A stretch of 64,000 nt of DNA from JBGQAS01 sp963699305 (GTDB lineage Bacteria > Chloroflexota > Anaerolineae > Anaerolineales > Anaerolineaceae). Positions 1-8,930 of this stretch are shown in pieces (position 1 is the stretch's first letter; each line of letters begins with the position of its first letter). The translations under genes were made by a program, and so were the position numbers. Below the pieces are notes generated by a model. It saw nothing but the letters and a program-made list of their open reading frames with translations, was not told the origin of the DNA and did not search any database. The stretch spans positions 1,612,001-1,676,000 of the forward strand of contig OY969431.1 in the NCBI GenBank assembly GCA_963699305.1, in the 5' to 3' direction.

Positions 1-2
1 AG

Positions 3-836
3 GTGGGAGATGCCTTGCAAAAAGGCGACATCATCGCTCAGACCAAAGGGATGTTGCGCCATATCGTACGCGCACCTGCGAATGGTTACTTAATTTCCGT
101 CAATAATGGTTTGGTATTACTGGAGATTGACAATCAGGTATTTGAACTCAAAGCAGGTTTTTCTGGTTTTGTTCACGAAGTTATTCCTGAAAAAGGGGCT
201 GTGATTGAATACAGCGGAGCATTGATCCAGGGTGTATGGGGAAATGGGAAATCCGGCATGGGTATCCTTGCATCTTCTGTACAGGACCCCGGGGTCGAAT
301 TCACCCGAACCAGCCTGGATGTCAGCATGCGTGGCGGTATTTGGTTGGGCAGTTTTTGTGCCCAGGCAGACGCATTGCATGCTTGTGCGGAATTACCTCT
401 GCGCGGTCTGATCCTTGCCAGCATGACCGCGGATCTCATCCCGGTTGCGAACAATATGCCTTTTCCCATCATATTGACGGAAGGATTTGGTCAAGCTCCG
501 ATGAATGAAGCAGCATACAAACTTTTGGCAACCAACGATAAACGTGAAGTTTCCATTTCCGCTGCACCGTGGAATCGTAATACCGGGGAAAGGCCGGAGA
601 TTTACATTCCGCTTCCTTCCGAAGGAAATTCCCTTCCGGACGCAGTCGAGTTGGCGCCGGATCAACGAGTGCGGGTGACCATGCCCCCCTTTACCGGTAA
701 AATTGGGACGATTATTCGTTTGCATCCTTCCATGACACGTTTGGAAAATGGTGTGCAAGCTCTGGCAGCTGACGTGCAGTTTGAAAATGCTAATGCAGCC
801 ACGATTCCTGTTGCAAATTTGGATCCGCTCGATTAA
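3..836 (+). CDS. Conserved hypothetical protein with KOW-like C-terminus (5' partial)
   Basis: The reading frame is open to the left edge of the window, so the GTG at position 3 is probably internal and the true start lies upstream. The first 70 residues are beta-rich and read like a biotinyl/lipoyl-type or hammerhead fold (alternating GDIIAQ, ANGYLISV, VFELKAG, EKGAVIEYSGALIQG). A middle region of about 100 residues is followed by a C-terminal segment beginning VRVTMPPFTGKIGTIIRL, which resembles a KOW/SH3-like barrel. No catalytic motif, signal peptide or membrane segment is visible. A similar protein sits beside glutamate mutase MutL-like genes in some Chloroflexota, but that is recollection and not shown here. 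Function unknown. Confidence 0.6.
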   Translation: MGDALQKGDIIAQTKGMLRHIVRAPANGYLISVNNGLVLLEIDNQVFELKAGFSGFVHEVIPEKGAVIEYSGALIQGVWGNGKSGMGILASSVQDPGVEFTRTSLDVSMRGGIWLGSFCAQADALHACAELPLRGLILASMTADLIPVANNMPFPIILTEGFGQAPMNEAAYKLLATNDKREVSISAAPWNRNTGERPEIYIPLPSEGNSLPDAVELAPDQRVRVTMPPFTGKIGTIIRLHPSMTRLENGVQALAADVQFENANAATIPVANLDPLD

Positions 837-864
837 CATGTCGGATCATTAAGAGGAGAGAAAA

Positions 865-1427
865 ATGTCAAATTTTCCTGGTGATAATCCATTAAAGAAA
901 TTCTGGAAGAACAACCCTTGCCTCCCCCACCGTTGAAAAAGAAGCGCAATCCCTTCCGCTTCGCCATTATCATCCTGGTGATCTTGATCGTCTTCACCCT
1001 GGTGGTTTTGGTTGGTTTATATTCGGTCAACCGTGGTGCCCAACGGGCAGCGTATGATAAAACCGCCGCGTTCATCTATGCTGCCAATACCGCCACCGTC
1101 CAGGCAGCCACGCAGCAGGCATATTTGTATCAGCTCGGTTTAACCCCCAGCCCGACCGCCACCCGTCCACCGGCTACGAATACCCCGGTGGTGGCTTTAC
1201 CCAGTGCCACACCAACTTCAGAGTTTAGCGCTGCCGATCTCGCAAAGACCGCCACCCTGGCAGCCATGCTGACCGAAGTGGCAAAAGGACCGCTGGCTAC
1301 CCCAACCGCGCTGCCAAAAACAGGGATAGGGGATATGCTCGGTTTGCCATTGCTCGCTGTCCTCGCAGCACTGTGCGTCATTGTCATCTTCATCGTTCGA
1401 CGCACCCGTCGCGAAATGCAATCGTGA
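865..1427 (+). CDS. Membrane-anchored surface protein with C-terminal LPKTG sorting signal (frameshift near the start)
   Basis: A small envelope protein with an N-terminal transmembrane segment (FAIIILVILIVFTLVVLVG) after a basic stretch (PLKKKRNPFR), an extracellular linker of about 100 residues rich in Ala, Thr and Pro, and a C-terminal LPKTG followed by a hydrophobic helix and RRTRRE tail. That tripartite end is the classic sortase substrate signal. The ATG at 865 has a strong ribosome binding site (aagaggag, 6 nt away), but its frame stops at 934-936, while the main frame has no ATG. Restoring one A in the A-run at 894-896 joins both frames into MSNFPGDNPLKEILEEQPLPPPP, so a homopolymer deletion is the simplest explanation. 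No sortase gene lies in the window. Confidence 0.6.
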
Positions 1428-1442
1428 CCTTATTAAAAAAAA

Positions 1443-1477
1443 CAAGCCCTTGGAACTTCCAGGGGCTTGATTATTTT
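1443..1477. terminator. Bidirectional intrinsic terminator
   Basis: The stem caagcccttggaa / ttccaggggcttg is flanked by an A-run on the left and a T-rich run on the right, so it can end the plus-strand surface gene and the long minus-strand operon that converges on it. Confidence 0.8.
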
Positions 1478-1959
1478 AATCGGCTTAGGAGATGCTCGGC
1501 GATCCGTTTTATCCAGGCAGCTTCGGATATTTCATCTGCATTCCTGCTTTTTTGAAAATCCGCATGTACTCCCCCGCGTTCATCGCTCACCTGTCGGATG
1601 AGGTGAAGAATGGTCACCTCCTTGCATTTCAATCGGACAGTTTGATTGAGCCATTCTTGAAGGGGCATGGATTCCGCGGTGCAATCAAATTCTCCTTGTA
1701 CATTCAACACGCCCAATTTTAAATCAGGCATCACTCTCTTTAGAAGGGATACGTCGACCAGTTTGTTATGGATGCGCGTGGTATCCCACAGTAGCATCCG
1801 TAGCTGACCGGCTATGACCTGGATGAATTGCGTTTTTCCTTGATGGATCAGCACCAAGCTGTCCGCAAGTACCGCCAGCGCATTCTCAACGCGCTGAAAA
1901 TACCATATATGTTCCTTACTTTTCGCTTCTAGTTTTTGTTGCGAACTCGCCGGTCCCAC
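1471..1959 (-). CDS. Hypothetical protein at the end of the polysaccharide operon
   Basis: A 162-residue soluble protein of unknown function, the last gene of the minus-strand unit. It overlaps the upstream membrane glycosyltransferase gene by about 30 nt and its stop lies next to the terminator hairpin. The sequence is helical with a short heptad-like N-terminal half (YFQRVENALAVLADSLVLIHQGK) and a C-terminal half with WLNQTVRLKCKEV and HLIRQVSDERGGV. No signal peptide, membrane span or catalytic signature is recognised. The ATG at 1959 has no clear ribosome binding site, so translation may be coupled to the upstream gene. It could be a small regulatory or accessory protein for the membrane enzyme. 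That is inference from position only. Confidence 0.5.
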   Translation of the reverse strand: MGPASSQQKLEAKSKEHIWYFQRVENALAVLADSLVLIHQGKTQFIQVIAGQLRMLLWDTTRIHNKLVDVSLLKRVMPDLKLGVLNVQGEFDCTAESMPLQEWLNQTVRLKCKEVTILHLIRQVSDERGGVHADFQKSRNADEISEAAWIKRIAEHLLSRLK

Positions 1960-3464
1960 AGTGCTCCACCCACCAACACCACCACTCCGGCTATTGCAGC
2001 CAGCAGCATGGTCATTTCAAAACTGATCAATACTCCGATTTGCGCATAACGGAATAAGTAAAAATTGATGGATAGGATCAGGAAAATTGCCTCGATCACC
2101 AGCCAACGCGTCAGCCACACGTCCCGGGTCTCGATCGCTCTGTTTACCGCCCATCCAGCCAGCAGTGCCAGCCAGGGCAGGAATACTGCCCTGTACCGTG
2201 GATTGTCCCAGGAATCCCCACCCGCCCGCAATGAAGAAACCACAACCCATATCAGGCAAAATCCGATGATCCAAATGAAAAGCCGTTTTTCTTGAGGGGA
2301 TTTGATCTTCCAAACAGTGAATAGAGCATAAATGAGCAAAGGAGCTAATGCATACCATCCCAAAGCCCGGAGAATGCCGATGATGCTCATCACAGGTCTG
2401 GTAAATGCAACCAATGCTGCCGGTAACACAGGTTGTGCCAGACCGTATGTCGTGATGAAGGGGATTTTCCACCCTGCACCCAACCTGTCCAGGATAGCCT
2501 GGATCTTCCCCGAGCTGGCTTCGGTGAGATACACATCATACCGTGCGGCTTCCCGGAACCAGGCAAAACTCAATACTGCCACAACCAGGATTGCAATCCC
2601 CAGTGCAATCCACACCGCTGTCCTCCACCTGCTTTGCCAGCGGCTGACTATTTCATCGAGCAGGAAGAATATTATGAATGCTCCACACGCTGCCACTGCT
2701 GTCCGCCAGGAAAACACCAGTAAACCCAGGATGCTGGCAGCGAAGACCAGGTTGTTTTTCACCCGCGCGTCCTTCCAGGTCGATACCGCCCAAAAAGCAA
2801 TGGCAATCAGTGAGATCAGGAACGGGTCGCGCATTTGTGCACTGCCCGAGAGAATCACATCGGGGTAAAGTGCAAGGATCCAGCATGCCCACAGCGCAGT
2901 GCGTCTGCCCCAACGCGGCTTGATGGCTCTCCACAGGAACGGGATCCCGGCTGCTGAGGCAAACGCTGTTAGGATGAGGATGAAAAAGGGGCGGTGCACA
3001 TCGGGGCTCAGGAATCGGTAAATGAAAGCGCTGATGGAGAGCATTCCGCCATATTGGTCGGTCGCATATTCGTTGGTGAATGCGGAAAGCAAATTCCCGC
3101 CCGAGGTCGCCAGCGTCCAAGCGTCTGTATCCCGACGGTAAGCATCCGTGCCAATATAACCGGCTTGGTGTTCGACATTATCGGGATAACCCCATGTTGG
3201 CAGTCCAAGTGATAGGGTGATTCCCACGACCAGCCTGACGAGGAATGCAACGACCATCATCACCAGCACAACCCTTTCTTCCCCTCCCCAGCGCCATGCC
3301 AGCAACAGAATGAATATGGTGACAAAGAATAACAGGCTTGCAGCCAGCCAACCCATCCAACTCCATTCTCCCGCACCCAGCGCTACCATGGGTGCCGCCA
3401 GCACCAGTGCAGCAGTCAGGGCAATCAAAGCAAATCGAATGGTTGGGATCTTGAACAATTTCAT
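1929..3464 (-). CDS. Polytopic membrane glycosyltransferase, GT-C / PMT (GT39-like) type
   Basis: A 511-residue protein with about ten to twelve hydrophobic helices, beginning with a basic N-terminus and a first span (FALIALTAALVLAAPMVALG). The first large outside loop (roughly residues 90-130) is rich in acidic residues (WGYPDNVEHQ, GTDAYRRDTDAW), where GT-C enzymes carry their catalytic Asp. A later DQYGG is also typical of dolichyl-phosphate-mannose-type transferases. Such enzymes move sugars from a polyprenyl-phosphate donor to lipid-linked glycans or proteins on the outer face of the membrane. The gene overlaps the upstream glycosyltransferase by 4 nt (ATGA) and belongs to a flippase/glycosyltransferase cassette, so a role in surface glycan assembly is likely. 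The substrate is unknown. Confidence 0.7.
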   Translation of the reverse strand: MKLFKIPTIRFALIALTAALVLAAPMVALGAGEWSWMGWLAASLLFFVTIFILLLAWRWGGEERVVLVMMVVAFLVRLVVGITLSLGLPTWGYPDNVEHQAGYIGTDAYRRDTDAWTLATSGGNLLSAFTNEYATDQYGGMLSISAFIYRFLSPDVHRPFFILILTAFASAAGIPFLWRAIKPRWGRRTALWACWILALYPDVILSGSAQMRDPFLISLIAIAFWAVSTWKDARVKNNLVFAASILGLLVFSWRTAVAACGAFIIFFLLDEIVSRWQSRWRTAVWIALGIAILVVAVLSFAWFREAARYDVYLTEASSGKIQAILDRLGAGWKIPFITTYGLAQPVLPAALVAFTRPVMSIIGILRALGWYALAPLLIYALFTVWKIKSPQEKRLFIWIIGFCLIWVVVSSLRAGGDSWDNPRYRAVFLPWLALLAGWAVNRAIETRDVWLTRWLVIEAIFLILSINFYLFRYAQIGVLISFEMTMLLAAIAGVVVLVGGALWDRRVRNKN

Positions 3465-4603
3465 GGTTTTCCTTTGCCCTTGTCAAAGTCAGCCAGGATT
3501 TTGCGCGCCCGGGTCTCCCAGGTGTAGCGACGTGCGTCCTTTTGCGCCTGCTTTGCCAATTTGATCCGTTGTTCTGGATTTTTCATCAGACGGGTTAATG
3601 CCTTCCTCCAGGCTTCCAGGTCTTCGGGTGGAGCAAATACCGCATTACCAGTATTCAACACTTCATGGATCACCGGCAGGTCGCTGGTAAGTATGGCTCT
3701 ACCGGCAGCCATGTATTCAAACATTTTCATCGGACTGCAGATATCCGCTGAATTGCCCCCGCTCGATCCAGCAATGCTCTGCTCGTATGGCATCAGGAAT
3801 ACATCCCCGGCTGCCAGGTAGTTGGGTAATTCTTCGTTGGGAACAAATCCTTTCAGCACCAGGTTCTTCACAACGTCGAGGTCAGCTTTTCGCCGCCAGA
3901 AAGCCACGTCTTCGTCGCGTCCACCTATCAGCAGGAATTGCACCGCTGGTAATTCGCGGGCAAGATTGTACATTAGTTCGCTGCCCCTGCCTGCATACAA
4001 ATGCCCGCTGAATACCGCGGTTGGACGCTCTGTGATCCCCAATGCTTTCCGGGCTGCGGTCGATCTTCGTTGGGTGGCAAAGCGTTCATATTCGACACCG
4101 TTGGGAGCGACCATCGATTCGCCTTTTCCAAACGTGCATCCGGATTCAATCTCGATGCATTTCTGCAAAGCAGCGGTGATCAACACCGTTCTTTTGTTTC
4201 CGGGCAATTCGATGAACCGTTTCACCATCCCCGGTCCAAAACGCCCTGTCGGACGATCGTGCAGTTCCAGGATGGCGGGAATCCTTTTCTGCACTGCCAG
4301 CACCCCCACCTGCGGCAGCCAGGTGTATACCAGGTCCGCACCCCATTGGCTCGAATTCTGTAAAGCTTTCCATGCAAAATCGTATCGTTTCAAGAATTTT
4401 AGCGACTTGATCCATTCCAGGTCAAATTCATTGGAAAGTCCATATTGGCTGGCTAGCTCCTGCCATTGGGCTTTTCCCTTTCCCGGCACCCACAGTTTCA
4501 CCGTGTGTCCCAAGACTGCCATCGCATTGCAAGTTTTCATCACCTGGATGCTGTTTGCGGTGCGGGAAGGCACTTGGGAAGGCGCAATCGCAGCTATTTT
4601 CAT
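3461..4603 (-). CDS. Glycosyltransferase family 4 protein
   Basis: A cytoplasmic GT-B fold glycosyltransferase of 380 residues. The start is placed at the ATG giving MKIAAIAPSQVPSRTANSIQ, the usual GT4 N-terminal Rossmann strand with the glycine/serine-rich nucleotide-binding turn, and this ATG overlaps the stop of the upstream flippase gene as ATGA. The C-terminal domain has the donor-binding region with FLMPYEQSIAGSSGGN, DICSPMKMFEYMAAGRAIL and SDLPVIHEVL, in which the E of FEYMAAG is the family's conserved EX7E-type acid. It likely adds a hexose from a nucleotide sugar to a lipid-linked intermediate. Neighbouring dehydrogenase and epimerase genes suggest uronic or amino-uronic sugars, but the specificity cannot be read. 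Confidence 0.85.
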   Translation of the reverse strand: MKIAAIAPSQVPSRTANSIQVMKTCNAMAVLGHTVKLWVPGKGKAQWQELASQYGLSNEFDLEWIKSLKFLKRYDFAWKALQNSSQWGADLVYTWLPQVGVLAVQKRIPAILELHDRPTGRFGPGMVKRFIELPGNKRTVLITAALQKCIEIESGCTFGKGESMVAPNGVEYERFATQRRSTAARKALGITERPTAVFSGHLYAGRGSELMYNLARELPAVQFLLIGGRDEDVAFWRRKADLDVVKNLVLKGFVPNEELPNYLAAGDVFLMPYEQSIAGSSGGNSADICSPMKMFEYMAAGRAILTSDLPVIHEVLNTGNAVFAPPEDLEAWRKALTRLMKNPEQRIKLAKQAQKDARRYTWETRARKILADFDKGKGKP

Positions 4604-5955
4604 GGTGCTGTAGTGCTCCCTGTTGCACATTCCGCACGTTTAATCCTTCCCCAGCCGTTCCAGGCGATGATGGAAGCTGAGATCAACCCATAGCCGCTGA
4701 GCAGCCCTGCTTGAGCCAGGATCCCCAGTGTTGGCACCAGTAGGAACATCAAGCCGGTTTTCAGCGCGCCGATGACGCTGGTGACCAGGAGGGGATATGT
4801 CGCATCGCCAAATGAAAGTACCAGCGGACGGTTCCAGAACAGGATATTCGGCACCGTTACTCCCAGAAATAAGATGAGCACCACCGGGAACGCAGGTGCA
4901 AATGCGCCCTGCTTGAACCATTGGAAGAACCACGGCCCAGCCGCCACTAATCCAACCAGGCAGATTCCTGACCAGATTGCAGCTAATGATGAAGTGCGTT
5001 TGAGAAGGTTTTTCAACCGTTCCCATTCCCGCTTTGCCACCGAGCTGCTGATCTGCGGGAAAGTGGTATTGATGAACGGGCTGATAGGCATAATGATAAT
5101 GTTCAAGATCGCCAGGGCAAATTTATAATACCCTGCGACCGTAGGGCTGACGAGCAATCCGAGCCACAATTCCTCGCTGTCCCGTACCACCGTGTTGAGT
5201 GTGCCGCTCAGGTTGGTGCTGATGGCAAATCCCGCCAGCTTCTGCTTGTTCTTGATCAAGCTCAACGGCACTTTCCACCAACCCTCACCCAATAACGGTT
5301 TAATCCAGCGCAATGCCAGGGTTAACGTACCCAACCCAAGCAGCAGTTTTCCTGCCAGGTAACCCATCAGAACAGAATAAATCCCGCCCTTCAAGATGAA
5401 GGCTACAGTGATCCATCCCGCTGTGAGGATGCTTTGTGCCAGGTTGAGCACCGCCTGGCTGCGGTAATGGTTGCCTAATTGCAGGATGGCTGTCGAAGTC
5501 TCGAACATAATGCTGGCGATCAAGGATACTCCATAGATCCGCACCCAGGGGATGACCGTCAAGTCCCGGATGATGAACTTTGCTGCAAGTGGTGCAAGTA
5601 ATGCAAGGACTCCGTACGCAATCAATGAAGTGATTGCTTCCGTGATCCCTGCCAGCTTGATGACCGCTGCTGCCTGGTCTTTGTGCCCCAGGTCGATCTC
5701 CTGCCCTGCGTTCTTGATCACCACCTCGGTCATGCGGAATGAGAGCAAACGGTTGACACTTGAGGCGTATTTGACGATGATCCCCAGCCAACCATAGTAC
5801 AGTGGTCCCAGTAGCAGCGCGGATAGAATGCCCTGCACCGAGCTTAACCCCATGCTGATGGTATTGCTGCTGAATAAATAGCCCGAATTGCGGATGACAT
5901 TTCCCAGGACCTTGTCCTGTTTCCATGTCTCCCAGATTCGCTTCAATTTGCTCAT
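4600..5955 (-). CDS. Oligosaccharide flippase family protein (Wzx/PST type)
   Basis: A 451-residue membrane protein with about 12-14 hydrophobic segments, typical of polysaccharide-export flippases of the MOP superfamily, which turn undecaprenyl-linked oligosaccharides across the membrane. The N-terminal segment reads VLGNVIRNSGYLFSSNTISMGLSSVQG and is followed by repeated helix pairs, with SPTVAGYYKFALAILNIIIMPISPF in the middle, a characteristic region of this family. The ATG at 5955 is chosen because it overlaps the stop of the upstream epimerase gene as ATGA, and the more distal ATG would give a non-conserved extension. The next gene starts within its stop codon. Its genomic partners (two glycosyltransferases and two nucleotide-sugar enzymes) fit a small surface-glycan locus. 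Confidence 0.8.
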   Translation of the reverse strand: MSKLKRIWETWKQDKVLGNVIRNSGYLFSSNTISMGLSSVQGILSALLLGPLYYGWLGIIVKYASSVNRLLSFRMTEVVIKNAGQEIDLGHKDQAAAVIKLAGITEAITSLIAYGVLALLAPLAAKFIIRDLTVIPWVRIYGVSLIASIMFETSTAILQLGNHYRSQAVLNLAQSILTAGWITVAFILKGGIYSVLMGYLAGKLLLGLGTLTLALRWIKPLLGEGWWKVPLSLIKNKQKLAGFAISTNLSGTLNTVVRDSEELWLGLLVSPTVAGYYKFALAILNIIIMPISPFINTTFPQISSSVAKREWERLKNLLKRTSSLAAIWSGICLVGLVAAGPWFFQWFKQGAFAPAFPVVLILFLGVTVPNILFWNRPLVLSFGDATYPLLVTSVIGALKTGLMFLLVPTLGILAQAGLLSGYGLISASIIAWNGWGRIKRAECATGSTTAP

Positions 5956-6930
5956 TCGGTATCGACCTGGCTGGTCCACTTCCGTTCCCGCTGGTACCAT
6001 TCCACTTCCCGGCGAAACCCTTCATCCAGCGTCACCTTTGGTTCCCACCCAAGCAGGCGCTTGGCTTTCTCCACGTTCGCCCAATTGGCAAGCACATCGG
6101 CTTTATTGGCAGGTAAGTGCTTGATGATCGCCTTCTTGCCGATAATGCCTTCCAGCTTGGCGATCATGTCCTTGATCTTGATCAGTTCATGCCCGCCCAG
6201 GTTGATGATCTCGTAACCCAGTGGCTTGAGCCCCAGGATGGTGCCTTCTGCAATGTCGTCCAAATAGGTGAAGCCGCGCGATTGGTTGCCATCGCCAGCA
6301 GGCGCAATGCCCTGCCTTCACTGATCCACTGCGTAAAGCGGAACATGGACTTGGTCGGGACGGTTCCCCGGTCCATACACGATGAAATAGCGGAACACAG
6401 TGACATCGATGCCATGCAGGTAATGGTACGAGTGGCACAATACCTCTGCGCTTTTCTTGCTGGCTGCATAAGGTTGCATGGCATGATTGCTGTCGGCTTC
6501 CTCGAGCGTGGGTAGTGGTGCATCATTGCCGTACACGCTGGATGAGGAAGCCAGCACGAACTTGGGGATGCCGTGCTCGCGGCACAACTCCAACAGGTTC
6601 AATGTGCCCATCAGGTTGGTATTGAAATATTCCGCCGGGTGTCACCGTCGAGGAACGCACCCCCGCCCGTGCCGCCAGGTTGATCACTGCATCGAAATGC
6701 TGATGCTCGGTCATCAGGTCCTGCAGCGCTGCCATGTTGCAGATGTTCTGCTTGTTGAACGTAAACTTTTTGAACGGAACGATCTGCGCCAGGTGCCATT
6801 TCTTCAACCGCGCATCGTAGCCGTCGTTCATGTTGTCCACACCCACCACCGTGTGTCCCGCTTCCAGCAGCATCTGGCACACCCGGTGTGCAATGAACCC
6901 GGCTGCGCCTGTCACCAGGTACTTTGCCAT
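5952..6930 (-). pseudogene. NAD-dependent nucleotide-sugar epimerase (UDP-glucuronate/UDP-glucose 4-epimerase like), broken by three indels
   Basis: The parts join into a full-length SDR-type epimerase of about 325 residues: N-terminal GAAGFIAHRV (the GxxGxxG NAD site), INLAARAGVRSS, then LASSSSVYGND, YAASKKSAE (the catalytic YxxxK), FRYFIVYGPGNRPD, GDGNQSRGFTYLDDIAEG and the C-terminal LLGWEPKVTLDEGFRREVEWY. The frame changes near 6636 (extra base), 6353 (extra base) and 6305 (missing base), a net change of +1 that fits the total length of 979 nt. All catalytic motifs remain legible and no large deletion is present, which favours assembly error over old decay. It overlaps the dehydrogenase gene upstream by 1 nt and the flippase downstream by 4 nt. 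Confidence 0.8.
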
Positions 6931-8247
6931 TACAGCCTCACCACTTTGTCGGATTTCTTTCCTTCGGCGCCGAACGCGTTGCGCCCGTCCACGATCAATT
7001 TGGCTTCTTTCAAAATGGACTTGAAATCATACGCAGAGTGGTTGGTGACAACAACAACCACATCCGCATTTTTCACTGCGCTCATCAGATCGGTCTCTCC
7101 GGTCATCTTCCATGCCATCATGGTCAAACTGCGGGACAAATGGGTCATGGTATTTCACCACCGCACCCTTTTGCTCCAGCAGGCTGGATGACATGCAGTG
7201 CCGGGGATTCTCGCATATCGTCGATGTTGGGTTTATACGCCACACCCAGCACCAGCACTTTGCTGCCCTTCAGCGGCTTGCCTACGTTGTTCAAGGCGTC
7301 CTGCACCTTGCCCACCACGAAGCGCGGCATGTTGGTGTTGATCTCAGAAGCAAGCTCAATGAAACGCGCCGTAAAGTTTTGCTCCTTCAATTTCCAGCAC
7401 AAATACAGCGGGTCGATTGGGATGCAATGCCCGCCCACTCCGGGTCCCGGCGTGAACTTCATGAACCCAAAAGGCTTGGTGGCGGCGGCTTCGACTACTT
7501 CCCATACATCCAAACCCAGCCGGTCGCAAATCAGCGCCAGTTCATTCACCAGCCCGATATTAATCATGCGGAAGGTGTTTTCCAGCAGCTTGGACATTTC
7601 CGCCACCTCTGCGTTGCAGACCGGCACCACCTTTTGGATCGCCTGCGCTGTACCAGGCTGTTGCCACATCCCTGCATGCATCGGTGATGCCGCCCATCAC
7701 CTTGGGGGTGTTGAGCGTGGTGAAGTCTTTGCGTCCCGGGTCAACCCGTTCGGGTGAGAATGCCAGGAAAAAATCCTCGCCCACCTTCAGTCCACCGGCT
7801 TCCAGCATGGGCAGCACCAGTTCGCGCGTTGTTCCCGGGTAGGTGGTGGATTCCAGCACGATCACCATCCCCGGATGAATGTACTTCGCCAGTTCCTGCG
7901 TTGCCGACACGATGAAGCTCATGTCCGGGTCGCCCGTTTTGCGCAGCGGGGTGGGCACGCAGATGCTCACCGCGTCCATGTCTCTGATCACGCTGAAGTC
8001 GGTGGTAGCATGCAGCTTGCCCGATTTCACCAGCTTGCCGATCGTTTCAGTCGGGATGTCAATGATGTAGCATGTGCCTTCGTTGCAGGGTGTCCATCTT
8101 GCTCTGTACCGGGTCGATGCCCATCACGTTGAATCCTGCTTCGGCAAATACCACCGCCAGCGGCATCCCAACATATCCCAATCCCAATACGCCAATCCTG
8201 GCGCTCTTATCCTGGAATTTTTCGATCAGTTTTTGTTTCTGTTCCAT
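6930..8247 (-). pseudogene. Nucleotide-sugar dehydrogenase (UDP-GlcNAc/ManNAc or UDP-glucose 6-dehydrogenase family), broken by four indels
   Basis: The joined product is about 437 residues. It opens with IGVLGLGYVGMPLA (NAD site), then DAVSICVPTPL, VLESTTYPGTT, FLAFSPERVDPG, VVPVCNAEVAEMSKLLENTFR, GPGVGGHCIPIDP (the catalytic Cys), LVLGVAYKPNIDDMRESPAL and the C-terminal VVVVVTNHSAYD and IVDGRNAFG. The frame changes near 8086, 7651, 7179 and 7110, each explained by one extra base, and the total of 1318 nt equals 438 codons plus four. The CPTPL and PERVDPG signatures favour the WecC/WbpA branch, which oxidises UDP-HexNAc to the uronic acid, over classic UDP-glucose dehydrogenase. It lies 15 nt after the uracil-DNA glycosylase gene and overlaps the epimerase by one base (TAATG). 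Confidence 0.8.
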
Positions 8248-8262
8248 GCGTTAACCTTTGCC

Positions 8263-8930
8263 TTAGAATAAATTCGGTTGCGATGCCGTATCGTCTTTTT
8301 TAGCTGTCGGGGCTTGCGGAGCAGTAGGAACCTTCCGGCACCAGGCTCCTTGGTGCCGTTCTTTACATTCGCTTGTTCGATATATCCGGGCAACGTGTCG
8401 AAATCCTTGAACAACGCCGGCTTCAGCGTGGGTTGGTGCAGCGCCGCTGCCGGGTGGTACATCGGCACGATCAGCCGCTTTTCATCCAGCAGGATTGCCC
8501 GTGTACGTCGCTGATCTTAACATTCGGCAGGAACTTTGCCATCGAGTAACCTCCCCAGCGTGACGATCACACGCGGGTCGATCACTGCGATCTGCCGCTC
8601 GAGATAATCATTGCATGCTGTCAGTTCCTCCGGCAGCGGGTCCCGGTTGCCCGGTGGACGGCATTTTACCACATTGGTGATGAACACCTGCGCCCGCACC
8701 AAGCCTACCTTTGCCAGCAACTCATCCAGCAGCTTGCCCGCCTGCCCAACGAACGGTCTGCCCTGCTCGTTTTCAAAAAAGCCCGGTCCTTCGCCGATGA
8801 ACATCACCTCGGAGTCCGGCGCCCCCTCGCCCGGTACCGAAAGTTTGCGGTTCGGCGCCAGACCGCATGCCTGGCACACCGAAACCTGGTCTGCAATTTC
8901 CTTCAGGACTTCAGCAGCTTCCACGCTCAT
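8263..8930 (-). pseudogene. Family 4 uracil-DNA glycosylase, broken by three indels
   Basis: Family 4 UDGs remove uracil from DNA and carry a [4Fe-4S] cluster. The N-terminal two thirds are intact: VCQACGLAPNR (first cluster cysteines), MFIGEGPGFFENEQGRPFVGQAG (the GEGPGxxE motif), FITNVVKCRPPGNRDP. After VTLGR the frame shifts near 8545 (extra T), again near 8500 and near 8335. The intervening pieces read YSMAKFLPNV and ISDVHG, then LIVPMYHPAAAL, the family's catalytic HP-containing motif. The restored C-terminus ends QPNLF and a stop at 8263-8265. QxxLF is the beta-clamp binding pentapeptide, common at the end of family 4 enzymes. The gene overlaps rimI by 4 nt. Confidence 0.75.

Noticed and set aside
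3822..4613. Plus-strand open frame within the GT4 glycosyltransferase region
   Set aside because: It overlaps the conserved GT4 gene on the other strand completely and has unlikely composition (Ser/Arg/Cys-rich).
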